Source: Cymbidium sinense (lineage: Eukaryota; Streptophyta; Magnoliopsida; Asparagales; Orchidaceae). From it: a stretch of 64,000 nucleotides of DNA. Position numbers and translations under genes: made by a program. Below are positions 48,601 through 62,100 of this stretch, one piece after another. Where the stretch lies: assembly GCA_021442155.1 (NCBI GenBank), contig CM038228.1, positions 11,883,179 to 11,947,178 of the forward strand, in the 5' to 3' direction. Numbering within the stretch: the stretch's first letter is position 1; every line of letters starts with the position of its first letter. The notes below the pieces were generated by a model. That model was not told the DNA's origin. It made no database searches and worked only from the letters and a program-made list of their open reading frames with translations.

Positions 48601-51600
48601 TCAACTGACGAAGCTCCTCCAAGGAATCGAGGATCACCTCCGAGGTATGGAATATCACCATTAGACTTAAGGGGTGTTGGTCCTTTGTGAAAGAAAGTGT
48701 CATGGCATGAAAATTCAACCATTGGATGGATTACAGGGATGGTGTGTGCAAAATTTTATCCTAATCCAAGCTCAATCGAAGCTCGATCAAGGCTTAGATC
48801 ATGGACCTCTATGATCCTCGGAAGAACAGGATAATCTAGCCATCCGCACATGGATGGTGAGATTCGCATGTTTTTAAAATTCAATTTATCCTTTAAAACC
48901 ATGGTGATTCCGCTCGATCCTTGATCAATGGTGGTATCAAACCGCATCCCACGCCAGATGCATGTATGGATTCTCCCCGTGACGTGGAAAGCGCACACGT
49001 GCCGCCGCATGTCGAAGGGGTTGGTTTAAGGTTTTAATTAATTTTAATTAATCTAAGCTTTAAAATTCATCTCTCAATAAAAATAAAAAAAATATGAGGT
49101 AAATTTCTAGAAAGATAATTCAACCTAGAATATTCTAAAATTGGTTTTAATGGATTTTGAATTGTATCTTTCTCGATTTTTTTAATGGAAATCTTATTTG
49201 TTAATTACTTAATCCTTTGATTAATCCCAAACTTTGGGTATATTTTGGGGATGACTTCTCCTCCCCTAATTTTCTTGGGATTTATTGAAGGCTTAATTGG
49301 GGAATTGCAAATTTCTAATTACTCTTAATATAATTAAGGATACTAAGGTTTGATTAGTGTTTTAATCTTTTATTGAAGTTGATTAAGATTTGATCCAGTG
49401 AATAGGAGGCTTAGGAATAATTTTGGGGTATTTCCCCTAAGCTATTTCCTAAACCCTCCTTATCTTTCCTTAATCCTCTCTTAATTAAGGGTTAATTCAT
49501 TAATTACCCTCTTAATTAATTTCTAAAATTTCTAAAACTTTAACTTAATTAATCTACTTTGGGTAGATGCTTAGGTGTTCAAGAGCCTAAGTTCAATTAA
49601 GGAAATCAAAACTCAACTCATATGTGTGAGGGGTGTTTGAAATTACTTAAGTTAAACCCCTTAGCTTAATTAACCATTAATCATGAGCCAAATTGCATTA
49701 GGCCCTTTTCTTCCGTGCATTGCAAATTTAAATTCCTTGTGGATTTTATGTCATCTCATTGGCTCATAATTTTAACTATGCTAAGGTGGTGTAAAGGGTT
49801 AATTAACTGCTTAATTCATACCTTAACCTAATCAAAATCTAAAATGAATCTAATCATCTAAAAATTAAACAAATGTCAAACACATGTGGAATGGGTTAGA
49901 ATAGCAAACTCAACTCACATTTTCAAAATTAAATCAAACTCAAATCAAACAAAATCATACTAAATGAACTTTGATTTACTTTAAGCTTTCTTATTTCATA
50001 AGATTGTCTTTAGGATTTAATTAAAGTGAATGTGTTTACATGCTTTCATTATTTTAGTTCTTTCCCAACATGTTAAATATGTATGTCATGTGGTTTCATC
50101 CATATTTTTCAAAATTCAAATTTAAAATGAAAATGTTTACTTTATGTCAAATGCATGTGCAAAGTAAGTAATAATATGAGTGGCTATTATCACTATTAAA
50201 TTCAAATTATTTTCAAAATATATGAATCAATTATCAAAACTGAAAGTGTGTTACTTATATTTTAATTATAAGTTTGCATGTGAAGAAAATATAAGGATGT
50301 GCTTAGTGTAGGTTTTCCTTCTTTTTCTTAGTATAGTTTTGAATAGATTTGGTAAGATGTATGGTTCATTAGAACCTAACACTTGCCTAATTCTATATTC
50401 TATTCATTCCTATACTATCAATCAAGATGTATACCTATGCTTGCACATATAAATTTCATAAACAAAAATAAATTAACCAAAGCAAATTTTTGCATCTTTC
50501 TTTTCCATTCATTTCTTTTGTACACATGTTTGTATTTAAGGAAAGTGGTATATTAGTCTGACAATGAGTTGTGAGGCTTTAAGTAGCCCTAAGTAGGTCT
50601 TGTACCTTACACCTGGGTTAACAATGAGCACTCACTTATGCCTTTCTTACTTTCATGTGTGCATGTGAAAATTGGATAAGAAACCCTTTCTACTTAATGA
50701 AAATCATGCATCATAAACTTTCAAATTTTCTTAAATGAATTACTTAGCATGCATCATAAAGTTAAATATTCTCATTTGTGTATAGATATGCTTAGACTCA
50801 TTCATATGCATGTTATACATGTTGGGAAAGAAATGAAGTGATGTATATTTTGTGAATTTAGTTCATTTTATTTAATCTTAAAATGCCTTTCTTTTGAATG
50901 GGTTTGTTTAGAGTTCATCTAAACTTAGATTAATTAAAAACACTTAATCAAATATTCTCTCTTCTCTCTTCATAACTTAGTAATTAATTAGGATAATTTG
51001 AACCTAATCAAAACATGAAATAAAATCAACCCAAAATAACTAAATCACTTAAATGAAACCCTCCTAAGTTGAACATGTTTCACACTTAGAAAATTCTAAC
51101 TTAAAGCCATAGCTAAACATACCACACAAACCTCCAAAGCACACACATTAGGCTAAGTCACCACTTCTAGCTTTAGGTTAGGGCAGTGCATGGTTTGATG
51201 CTTTTATTTTGTGATATATTTTTTAGATGATGGGATGTATGCTTAGAATGAATATGAATCTTAGTCTAACCATTATTTTCATAGGGATTGTTTTTAAGGC
51301 GTAATAAATAAAAATATAAATGTTTTTACTTGTGCTTATACCCCAAGCATAATCCAATAGTGGACTTAGTCACCCATGTGTGGTGATAAGTCCAATATAC
51401 ATGTTGGGATTTGTGGTTTTTTAGCTAATCTTTTTTGTGTTATAGATTTACTTCTTTTCCTTTTCATGTAAATTTTAATTAGATTTTGGAATGATTGTTA
51501 TGGGGATTAGATGAACATTGGTCATAAGATCTCATCTTATGCAATCCTTGGAGCATCCACCTTCCAACCATCCAAAAGAAGAACCAAAGAAGAAAAGAAG

Positions 51601-53018
51601 AAGAAAAGAAGAATGAAGAAATGAAGCTTGAAGACCCCATAACAATGAATTCTTGCTTAATTGTTTAATTCATTTGTAATCTGTAAGGGTAGGCTACCCA
51701 ATTGTTTTGAGTGGTGACCACAATGGCTCTTATTCTTTGATTTTATAAATTGATTGATGATTTATTTAGCATTACATATTTTTTCTAGTTTCTGCTTTAT
51801 GTATGGTGATGTGGATTTCTTAGGAAAAATAAATCTTACCAAACTAACAATTCAAAACTAAAAAATAAAGAATTCATAACCTCACCTAAAGCTTAGGTTT
51901 AAAATCAAGATAAAAGAATTAGCAACCCCTTAGGATGAGTATTTCTTTTTATAACATCATGCACAAATGCATCTTTTCACTCTTGATTGAGGGCTTCCAC
52001 CTTTGCTGAGAAACTTGGCTTGACCTTTGAGAGCCATGGTGGAAACACACCCTCCCTTCTCTGATTTTGGCCAATAACTTTATTTCTCATGCATTACATA
52101 TGAATCCTATAAAATAATAATTATCCAAAAAATAAAAATAAAATGAAATGAATTGCATTAGATTTAGTCAAAGGCATGATCTCTAGTCTCTTTAGGAGTG
52201 AGTTAAGGACTAATCTCTCTTTCTAAATAAATAATCTTCTATCTTGCATAAGCATATGACCTACATGAATTTAAAATCATAGAGGAGTTGGTGGCCACCC
52301 TGTGTATAAGTCCAAGCTGGTTTGTCCTCTCGGAGGCAAACCAAATACCCATTTTGCCTTTTAGATTGTGCTTCCTCACCAAAGCTCCTAGATTTAGGTT
52401 CTGATGTTGCCCTCAGGGCCATAAGCATAAATCCTCACCTCTGGCATTTCCATAATCTGTTTATAAATTCCTAAATTTAAAAAATTCAACTCAAACAAAT
52501 TAAATCAATTTCAAAATATAAAGCCCAACCATGGATAGTTGAGATGCTTTCACTAGTTTCCTAACATGGGTATCTCCTACTTATCTTATTTTATTTGATA
52601 ATAACTCCTCTTTGATCAATCCCATTTGATCTTCAAAATAACAATCAATTGATAGTCCTTTCCTATTGAAATCTTGAAGACAACAATCATTTACCTTAAT
52701 CGAGAGAGTATTCCTAAGGATCTCCCTAGATGTAATTAACTATGGGCTTGCCTCAGGGAACTTAACGAACCCATTTAAAATAAACCTGCTTTACTTTTCA
52801 TGTAAAGTAGGGAAGACTTACATATATGTGACATTATCCTGGAGTCCTTATTGAGTGATTAGTCCATTAAAGTGACTTCTATTCCGAGATAGTATATCTA
52901 TTCCTTGATGACGCACCATCACCTTAAATAAGCATACTGGATCTAATGGTGTCAACCAAAAAGAATATCTTTCATTTATCCCTTCAAAAAAGGATGATGA
53001 TAGAATATTTTCACCATA
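45646..53018 (+). repeat. Giant LTR (about 7.4 kb) of element R, 5' LTR
   Basis: Starts TGTTGATCTC directly against a foreign minus-strand integrase and ends near TTTTCACCATA. It is collinear with 7787-15348 over its whole length, sharing for example AAGTAGCCCTAAGTAGGTC (about 50580) and TCATGTAAAGTAGGG (about 52797). It lies upstream of the leader and gag, so it is the 5' LTR. TTGACC-rich zone at about 47230-47870. The 187-codon open frame at 48045-48608 is not preserved in the other LTR. Confidence 0.85.
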
Positions 53019-53760
53019 TTTTTTTTGACTCAGGATGGTTCCTCTCTCCATCTTTGGTAAATGATCGTCTTCAAAATCGAGAAATTTATACTTAGCTTAT
53101 TTCATTCTTAAGTTAAGTTAGCCAACATCTTAGGTTTTAGGACCTCACCTGTGTTGGTCTTAAAACCTCATTTCTCCATAAAATAAAAAAATCTAAATAA
53201 AAAAGAAAACCTTTAAAGACTTCCTCCTTATCATTTTTATGATAAGAATAAGTTCATTCTAAAATAATAAAGATAATAAATTTTTCATAAAAATCTTGCT
53301 TTTCAAAAAGCACTCTTTCAAAATGCATAATAAAAATATTTTTTCAAAAATTTACTTCCTCATTTAACCATTCTCATAATTATTACATGTAGGAATTTCA
53401 AAAATAAAACTAACAATCTTTCCAAAAGCACAAATGAACATCTTCTTCAATTATTTTTGATGAAGATTTCATTTTCAAAATAAAATGAACAATCATCTTT
53501 CCAAAATCAAAATCAAAATTAAAAAAATAAAACTTTCAAAAAAGCACATATGAATATTTTCCATTCAATATACCCACACCTATTGAATGAGTTTCATTTT
53601 CAAACAAAATAAATTTTTCAAAAGCACATATGAACATCTTCATTCTTAAATATAATATTCAAAATCCCACTTAAACATATCCACATATGATTAAGTTGGA
53701 ATTCCTTTCAAAAGCAATAATCACACACAAAATAAAATCACATTTCAAAAATAAGATTGA
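53019..53760 (+). other. Start of element R leader (5' untranslated region)
   Basis: AT-rich leader after the LTR. No clear primer-binding site was found at the junction. Early, very degenerate forms of the downstream hairpin repeat are present (CACATATGAACATC words). Confidence 0.4.
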
Positions 53761-54960
53761 TTTCCATTCCTACATACCCAAATTTGTTGAATGGAAGTCT
53801 CTTTCAAAATTAAACTTAACAATCATATTTTCAAAATTAAAATAAACATTGAACTTCATTTAGCATACCCAAATTCTAAGTGAAGTCTCCAAATCAAAAT
53901 CAAAATAAAATATTTGGAACTTCATTTAGCATACCCAAATTTGAAAAAGTCTCCAAATTCAAAAAAAATTTCAAACACATTTGAACTTCATTTAACAAAT
54001 TTTAAATGAAGTCTCCAACCAAAATAAAATTTTCAAACACATTTGGAACTTCATTTAGCATACTCAAATTTTCTAAGTGAAGTATCCAAATCCAAAATCA
54101 AAAAAAAAAATTTCAAACATATTTGGAACTTCATTTAGCATACTCAAATTTTCCAAAACCAAATTCAAAATAAAAAAATTTTCAAACATATTTTGAACTT
54201 CATTTAGCATACCCAAATTTAAATGAAGTCTCCAAATCCAACATCAAAAATTTTCAAACTCCTTTGGAACTTATTTCTTTAGCATACCAAATTTGCTAAA
54301 GGGAAGCTTCAATTTTCAAAACCAAATCAAATCAAAAAAAAATTTGAACACATCTTTTGGAATTTCATTTAGCATACTTAAATTTGCTGAAATTTCCATT
54401 TCACAATTAAGAACTTCATCTTAGCATATCATATTTGTTAAAGTAAAGTCTCACTTTCAATCAAACCAAAAAAAATGAAACATTTAGGATTTCTTAGCAT
54501 ACCCAAATTTGCTAAGAATCCTATTTTCAAAATCAAATCAAACAAAACACATTTTCATTTAGCATACCCAAATTTGCTAAGTGAATCCAATTTTCAAAAT
54601 CAAACAAAACACATTTTTCTTCATTTAGCATACATAAATTTGCTGGGAATTCCAATTTTCAAAATCAAACAACAATTCAAAAGAAATAATTATTTTCAAA
54701 CACTTCACTTATACCCAAATTTGCTAAGTAAAATCAACAAAATCAATTGACTCTTATTTAACATACCCAAATTTGTTTAAGGAAAGGGTCCTCAAATCAA
54801 AAAATCTAAATTCAAATAAACATGAACCTATGGAAGCATCCTTCAAAATATTTGAATCCATCTTTCAACATACCCAAATTTGTTGAAGTTGATTCATATT
54901 CAAAATTCCTTTCAATCAAATTTCTAAATCTTCAAATCCATTTAAACCCACAACACTTCC
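53761..54960 (+). repeat. Hairpin-forming tandem repeat array (element R leader)
   Basis: About 15 diverged units of roughly 60-90 bp. Each has an imperfect palindrome of the form CTTCATTTAGCA, TACCCAAATT, TGCTAAATGAAG, followed by TCTCCAAATCCAAAATCAA and a TTTTCAAACACATTTGG-like linker. Arm sequences vary between units but usually stay complementary, for example CCATTC/GAATGG (53764-53794) and TTCAACA/TGTTGAA (54864-54887). CTTTAGCA/TGCTAAAG occurs at about 54277-54302. The same unit forms the array at 62916-64000. Confidence 0.85.
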
Positions 54961-55590
54961 AAGATGTTGGATGTGGTTCAAATTTTCAAATTCAAATTCA
55001 AAATCAACAAAGATAGAAATTTCACCATCAAAAGCACATTTGCTTTTAGTTTGGTTGATCCAAATGGCAAGCTCAAAATTCATTTTCACTTTTCATGCAT
55101 TGGATTTGGCTACCAAGCCAACTTTATTGGATCATACACAATCCATTTCTAGGGGATTTGAGGGAGCGGATTACATGTGAGGGCACTCAAAGTCAAGAGA
55201 TTTGGTCAAAGCACCATCCGGAGATCTACTCATTTGCATCTCCTCATTGAAGAGGAGTAAGATAAATAGTACCAAGAATCATTTTAGCCCATGGTTTCAT
55301 GTTTCCCAAAGGGCTAGCACTCTCTCATCAACTCTAAGTAAGGCTACTGGATTGCCTACTTTTAGGAGCTCTCTCCTCCCATCCCAGACAAAAATAAACA
55401 AAAAAAAAATGATCAAGCAATTAGATTGTCAAAGATGGAGGCATCAATTAAAGTTTCTATTACTTCACCACTTATCAAAGCCATCTCTCTCTCTCTTTAT
55501 AGAATGCTGGGAGGATGCTTGCCGCCTCCAATCAATTCAGGTGCAAGAGAGCTTACCGGACGCTAGAAATTGCTCACTTGATTTGAGATC
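54961..55590 (+). other. End of element R leader
   Basis: Less repetitive sequence between the hairpin array and gag. Overlapping open frames of 62-140 codons (for example 55202-55624) show no recognisable domain. Tat-lineage elements often carry an extra ORF here, but I cannot show one. Confidence 0.4.
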
Positions 55591-58140
55591 ACTATCCTCG
55601 TGTGGGGAAACATATCCGCCGTGAGAGGGCTGAGAGGCTCATACATCTGCCACATTGGGTAGGGAGAGGAGGTTCAAGCCATCGGCAGCTTCCGCACTTG
55701 TTGATTCTCGAGGCTTGGCGCTTACCCGGCCCGACTATACCCGACAACATCTTCGCCACCACCATGAGAATGTGCTCTTGTGCATAAAATGGAGGGTCTC
55801 CACCAACCCCTCTGGCCCACTATCACCAATCCAAGTCACAGCATCTCTAGTTCCATCAAAGGCCATGAAGGCCATATCCAAGGAGAAGCGCACCCCGTTG
55901 GTGATCCGGCTACGGCCGAGGAATCCTACCCCATCTACACTACCTATTGTTGAGGTCGAAGCTCTCACCTCTCCCATCTATGGTGTATGAGTGGCACCAA
56001 GCATGTTCATCCCTTCACCAATTCCACTTAGTTGTGACATGGAGATAGTAGCTATTTTGAGGTAGTAGTAGATGATAGTCCGCCTACACCAATGATAGTG
56101 CAACCTCCTAGGGAATGTCACCCTATCAAGTGATGTGAGTGTCTCTCTCCCAAGAGTACAGCCTCATGGGATTAACTCTCCAGCCAAGAAGTAGATCCGA
56201 TGCCTCTGAACTACAAGGATCATACGCCTAGATCATTTATTCTGCTCGACGGATCGTTTTCTCTAGAAATCAGAAGACATTATCCCGTGAAAGAATAAGG
56301 AGATTTTGGGGCATGATTGGTCGATGAGAGAAGGTCAATCCCATCCCAACGAAGATGACTTGTTGGGAGACCTGAGTATGGTAGTGCAGATACTGAGGAT
56401 CTCTTCAAGGAGCAAATGCTCATGGAAGGTGATGAGGTTGATCGAAGACACAACCCACCTAACACCTCCCATCGCTAAGGCGTAAATACGAAAGGATAGA
56501 TGGGATGGCACAAGACTGAGAACTTGAGAACTTGTTATTTCAAGATTTCTGCAAAACAAACCCCAATCCCTTACTACAACCGACATTAGTACTGAGTTAG
56601 TGCATGTCTTGGACTGCCCAAGCACCTTACCTGCTGAGCAAGGTAGCACAAGCATGTATGAGGAAGGTAGGAAAGTACCTCGCAAGCAAAAGACATAAAA
56701 TCTATGGTTGAAAAGTGAAGGAAGCATTGCTTAAGCTCGGGAGGATCATCGATTCCAAAGGGTACCCTACCCGATTCAATCATATCCCAAGGTTTCATTC
56801 CCAAGATCCTCTGGTTAAAATGTGATGCCAGAGGATTCACACATCACCTCCACCAAGCTGGTCCAAAGATCACCAGCCAGCAGGGAGCAGGAGGTCGCTG
56901 GCCTCGATCAATCTTGTGCCAGTAGTAGCTTACGACGCTCGAGAGTCCGGCTCAATTTGATTTGATGATGTGGGGAAACATATCCATCGGAGAGAGAGGC
57001 CCATACATGCACTCACATTACGGTAGGGGAGAGGCGGTTGATGTCGATCGGCTTCCGCACTTGTTGATTTTCAGCTTCGGTGCTACGACCATCCAAACGA
57101 CATCTTACTTAGGACCGGTCATCATGGGAGGACAACTCTTGTGCATAGAGAGTGGGTGTCTCCACACGCTCTACCCTCGCCATCACCATCAAGTCACACA
57201 TCTCGGTTCCATCAAAGGCCATGAAGGCCATATCAGGCACGCCCGTTGGTGATCCACGAGGATCTACTCCTCCTACTATGGCGGTGAGCTCTCCTCGACC
57301 TTCTAGGTGGTGTGGAAAGGTGGCGACAGCATAGTGGTCATCCCTTCACCAACTCCGTTAGCGAGGACATGGAGATGGTAGCGGTTATTTGAGGTAGAAG
57401 ATGATAGTCCAGCACAGGATAGTGGAACCTCCTAGGAATGTCACCCTTTCATACTGACAATGAGTGTCTCTCATCTAGTGAGTACAGTCCTCATAGGATT
57501 GACTCTCCCGAAGCGGTGGGTGCCTCTCGATTGGAGTGATCACCGTGACTAGATCATTTATTCCGTTGATCATTCTTTTCTGAGATAGTAGCACATTATC
57601 CTGTAAAGAATAAGAAGATTTTGGGGTATGATTGGTCAGATGAGGAGAAGGTCAACTTCGATCCCAACGAAGATGACTTGTTGGGAGACTAAGTTGGAGT
57701 ATGCATGGTAGATACTAGAGGATCTCTTCTCAGGGAGCAGCGGGTCATGGAAGGTGATGAGGTTGATCGAAGACAGTCGGCAACACCTCGACATCAGTTG
57801 AAGGAAGAAATATGAGCAGATAGATAGGATGACGGTGGTAGAGGACTTTAGATTTCAATACTAAACAAACCCCAATGATCCTACTACATTAGTCGACTGA
57901 GTTAGTGCATGTCTTGGACCCAGCCAAGACCTTACCTCCTGTCGACTGAGGTAGCACTAGCATGTATAAGAAGGTAGTGGAAAGTACCTCCATACAAGAA
58001 AAAATACATAAAATCCATGGTTGAGCAAGTGAAGGAAGCATTGGCTCAAGCCCGGGAGGATCATCGTTCCAAAGGGTAGACCCTACCGAATTGATTCAAT
58101 CCAATATCCCAAGGGTTTCCCACCTTCCTTCAAAAGCTTT
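55590..58140 (+). repeat. Tandem duplication within gag 5' region of element R, period about 1.37 kb
   Basis: TGTGGGGAAACATATCC begins copy 1 at 55601 and copy 2 at 56969. Both continue through CTTCCGCACTTGTTGATT, TCCATCAAAGGCCATGAAGG and CCCAACGAAGATGACTTG, to GAGTTAGTGCATGTCTTGGA and AGGATCATCG(A)TTCCAAAGGG. Copy 1 ends at about 56830 and copy 2 at about 58110, where it runs on into the gag core. The copies are diverged by many indels. Confidence 0.82.
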
Positions 58141-58620
58141 GATGGCGGTGGAGCAACATAGCACACTTGAGGCCGGTTGTTTATGCGCGGTGGCGACTCT
58201 TTATTTTTTGCCTCTTCGTTAGTAGCCTAGCGGGGATTGCTTTCGATTGGTATGTTGCCAACGATTGGTAAGACATTTGAGTTAGAGCAACTCTTCATCA
58301 AGAGGTTTGTTGGAGCTCGATAAGGGTTAATGTAGGTGATCTCGTAGCACAATAACACCCGGTGAGTCCTTGTTGATTATATTCTCAGATGGCATAACGA
58401 GTATGAAATATGAGCCATGACTATCAGCGACATGCCATTGAGATTCTTTTAAGAATATCCATGGCCCCATGCTTAAGACTTCACTATCAAAATATTTGAG
58501 AAGCTAATCAACAAGGCTAGTCTACAAGGAGGCCAAAGTTATCTTTTCAAGACCCGGTTGCCTAAAGCAAAGCAAGTCTATGAGAAGAAGCGAGCGTGAT
58601 AGATGATAAGGGGAAGCGAC
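58090..58620 (+). pseudogene. Gag core of element R
   Basis: Shifted frames give YPKGFPPSFKS (about 58105-58135), TFELEQLFIKRFVGAR (about 58275-58320) and LVDYILRWHNEYEI (about 58370-58405). ISDMPLRFF and FEKLINKASLQGGQSYLFK follow (about 58430-58550). This is the capsid-like core of a plant gypsy Gag. It is interrupted by stops and frameshifts. A CCHC knuckle is not recognisable downstream. Confidence 0.75.
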
Positions 58621-59680
58621 TAGAGATCGGTCGAGAGACCATGACCTCGGCCTCCACCTCCTTTACCACCGAGCGACCCTACCGGCCTCCCCAGACCTCC
58701 ACGGCCGGCTCATACCACCATATAGCCATATACATGTGTAGCTATGGTCCACTACTCTTTTAGATAAACAAACCTTATTCATTTAAGAGGAGGTAATCGA
58801 AAATCTTTAAGAATCTCTTAAAGAAGCTGATTTTTCAACTAAGCTAGGAGACCGGAGGAAGTAGGCAAAAGTCATGATCAAACTTTTCCCTATATGCTAG
58901 GCCATATTTTAGAGGATTGCTTCACATTCAAGGTTGGCTTGAACATAGCTTCAAGAGTCTTTAGTTATCCCAAAGGAATACCTTGTGGAACAACCAATTT
59001 AGGTAATCCTTGGGGATACATGTGATCCTTCAAAACTAAAGAAGGTTGGGATATTTCTTTATCCAAAACCTCTAAAAGATCATTCAGAAGATCAAGAAAC
59101 TTTCCTTGCGGTGTGCAGTCACTCAAACCTCAACATCAAGGAAGGTTTGCAAGTTAAGTGCCAACTCTAGGAAGGGGAGCTTTGAGCATGGCGGCATTGG
59201 CAGAGCAACCATGTGTCAGATATCAGTGCAACCTCGAGTCCTCAAGTTGCAACTTCCACGACTTCTTACTTTAGTTCTTCTTTTTCTTCTATTAGTATAA
59301 CTCTTGTATCGGCGAATAAGGGCATCAAATCCCTTACCCCACTCACTTTACTCGATTTCTACTTTGTACCTCCAAATAAATCCAAGAAATTGAAGAATAA
59401 AGCTAGTTTGAATTACATCATGTCACTTGATGGGTTATCTTCTTATTCTAATGATAACTCTTCAAGTCAAATAACTATAATAATTCCAATCTTCCTCTTT
59501 GATTGAGTTGGACTTTCTCTACGAATACTATATTCACCTCTTGAGATAGACTTGGAATCATCATTCAGGGTCCCATAGGAGAAGTAGGTGAGCGATGTGT
59601 AGAACCTTCCATTACCACAAGAGATCATCAAAATCAACCTCCAGTGGCAGGTTCTACCTCCTAGAGCACCTCAAGATGAG
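58621..59680 (+). pseudogene. Gag-protease linker of element R, decayed
   Basis: No clear domain. 59103 onwards aligns with the first base of the window (ACCTCAACATCAAGGAAGG), which fixes the phase of the two copies. Confidence 0.55.
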
Positions 59681-60260
59681 GGAAATAAGTCATTGGTATA
59701 GGATCGAAGCCCCTCCACGGGATGCTCCACCCTTGGATATGCTTGTGGAGGACAAATAATGTCTTTCTCATCAAAGTTATCATCTAAAAGCTAAGCATCG
59801 ATGCCTTGTCTTATCCAAAGAGATGAGGGAATCACTAATCAGACAAGATCTCTCTTAGCTTCAATGGCCTATAGGTGAGGAAGCACATTATACAAAAAAG
59901 TCAGGGATCACCTTCACATATGAAGACCTTCTTACTTGGAACTGAACCATCAGTTGACATGGACAGTTAGACTTTGAGTTCTCATGGATCAGTGCATCGG
60001 TGAACATTATGAGTCTAAAGACCCTTGCCTATTTGAGGATCGACATCTCCACACGAGGAGATCGGATGATGTTGAGGATTCAATGAACAAGGTGTGAGCT
60101 TTAGGTTCCATAGTGTTACCTTTGGAGATAGGTGGGGAAGGCTGAAGCCAAGTTTTACATCATTGATTGAATACTTCATTCCTTTGCTTTGCTTCGATAG
60201 GCCTTGGATACATCAAAACAAGATCATTTCATCCTCCCTCCATCAAGCATCAAGTTAAAA
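59681..60260 (+). pseudogene. Aspartic protease region remnant (element R)
   Basis: Collinear with 540-1130. Recognisable pieces are the block after TTTACATATGAAGACC (about 59914) and MSLKTL (about 60010). AKFYIID and a GRPW-like end follow (to about 60215). Frames are broken and no intact D-T/S-G motif remains. Confidence 0.65.
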
Positions 60261-61400
60261 GATGGGAATTGAATACCATGTCAATGGAGATGAAAAGTCA
60301 TTTTAGTTAGAGGTTGAGATTTATGAGGATGCGACCTACTATCTTCCTCAAAACACCTTTCTCGTGAACTTGGATAAAATTCAAATGCAAAATCAAAAGA
60401 AAAAAGAAAATGAAGAAAAGATAAGATAAAGAAAAAAGAAAAGAAAAATGAAAATACAAGTGAACAAGAAAGGTAAGAAGAAATAGATCACATATCACAT
60501 TCCACCCATCATTCCATCTATATGGACATGTGGGTAGGATAACTCAACCTCGAGGCGAGAGGAAGCGATAGTTCAGAGGTGGAAGACCCGTTGGCCATCA
60601 AGAGGTTATGTTCCAATTCATATGAGTACCCTACTATTCACATAGACTTGGAATCTGGAGGATGAGTCTAATGTGATTAGTATACCAACCCTCTCGGGGT
60701 TCCATTGGAGGTGACTTTCAATCAGATAGAGATGAAGACCAGGCCTCAGACAAAGCAAAGTATTGAATCGGTTTATGTGAAACTATTAGGTTGGGAACCT
60801 TAGCTCTAACCTCACTTACATCTCGAAGTTGAAGGTTTAAGTTAAGAAGTCCCTAAGTCTTCCGGTGACATGAAGCGAAGAGGTTCTTTTGGGATCATCA
60901 TCTCAAGTCCGAAGTTGATGTAAAACTTGAGGAGGATACTTTTAAATTAATGAAATTACCATTTGACTTTTACTCACCTTGTGTTCATAATCTTATAGGG
61001 TTTAGTTCCTCATACATGGTCGAAGCAGAGTATTTTGAAAAGCTATGGTATAGGCAAGGAAGCACAATCAAGAGGACTAGGATTGTATAGTGGATTAGGT
61101 CGATGATTATTGTTTGGTTATTTTACCAACCATTTAGAGTCTGATAGGTTCTTTTCACACAACACCAACTCTTATGAGGATGTGTTTAGAAATCTCGGAT
61201 GATTCAGATGATCTTCGGATCAAGGATGTACTTCTAGAATTTGAAGAGGAGATTCATTCACCAATTGACAAGCTTAAAGAAATCAACCTCAGGACAGAAG
61301 AAAATCCGATATACATCATTGTTGAATGAAGAAGAAACCAATGACTTAGTTAGGCTATTTCTTGAGTTTAAAGACTACTTGCATGAGTTATGAAGAAATG
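60261..61400 (+). pseudogene. Protease-RT linker of element R
   Basis: Collinear with about 1130-2320. It contains an A/G-rich tract (60390-60450) that corresponds to the poly-Lys codons at 1270-1340 in the other copy. No domain. Confidence 0.55.
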
Positions 61401-62100
61401 CAGATTATCTCTAGCGTCCACAAAACAATAGATCCCCAATGCCTATTAAGCAAGCTCCTAGGCATGCGATTAGAAATTGAACAACGGTCATTTTAGAAAT
61501 TCAAGCGATGTTGGTTTCATCGAAGAAAAATATTCTACGGTTAGCTAGTGTCATCCGGTTAAGAAGAATAGCCAAATTCATATCGTTGATTTTAGACTTA
61601 AATAAGGCATGTCCTAAGGATGAGTTTCCTTCCTATACCAAAATTAATGGTGGACATACCTCATCATGCATATTCTCTTTCATGGATGGGTGGTATAACC
61701 AAATCAAGATGTCTCGAAGATGAAAGAAACACGCTTTTCAAACCCGATCGAAATCTTACATTTATAGGGTCATACCTTTCCTTAAAATCAGGTGCTACAT
61801 ATGGCCATGACTCAGATCTTCAATGAACTCATCCATCATCAGGTTGAGTGCTATGTTGATGATCTAGTAGTAAAGAGCAGAGAAAAGGAAAATCATCTCT
61901 TTAACTTGAGAGTAATTTTCGAACGATTAAGACAATATAACCTCAAAATGAATCTCCTAAAGTGTGCATTCGGAGTAACTTCAGAGAAATTCCTTGGGTT
62001 TGTTGTTCGACGCCGCGGAATAGAAATAGATCTTGAAAAGATTAAAGCTATCTTAGAAATGCCACCTCCTAAGAGTTTAACTCAACTCAGATCCTTCTAA
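61401..62100 (+). pseudogene. Reverse transcriptase remnant with YVDD box (element R)
   Basis: The best-preserved piece is open from 61792 to 62100. It reads MTQIFNELIHHQVECYVDD followed by LVVKSREKENHLFNLRVIFE. LKMNLLKCAFGVTSEKFLGF and RRRGIEIDLEKIKAILEMPP complete it. YVDD is the catalytic palm motif, and the downstream blocks are the thumb. Upstream, SFMDGWYNQIKMS and LDLNKACPKDEFPSY (about 61587-61720) are in other frames, so the enzyme is inactive. Same family as 2330-2990. Confidence 0.88.

Noticed and set aside
48045..48608. 187-codon open frame inside the R LTR
   Set aside because: The homologous stretch of the L LTR (about 9790-10430) is not open in the matching frame. The composition follows the repetitive LTR text and there is no domain.
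55202..55624. 140-codon ORF upstream of gag as an extra Ogre-type ORF1
   Set aside because: No recognisable motif, partly low complexity, and overlapping frames are equally open. Not supported without other copies.
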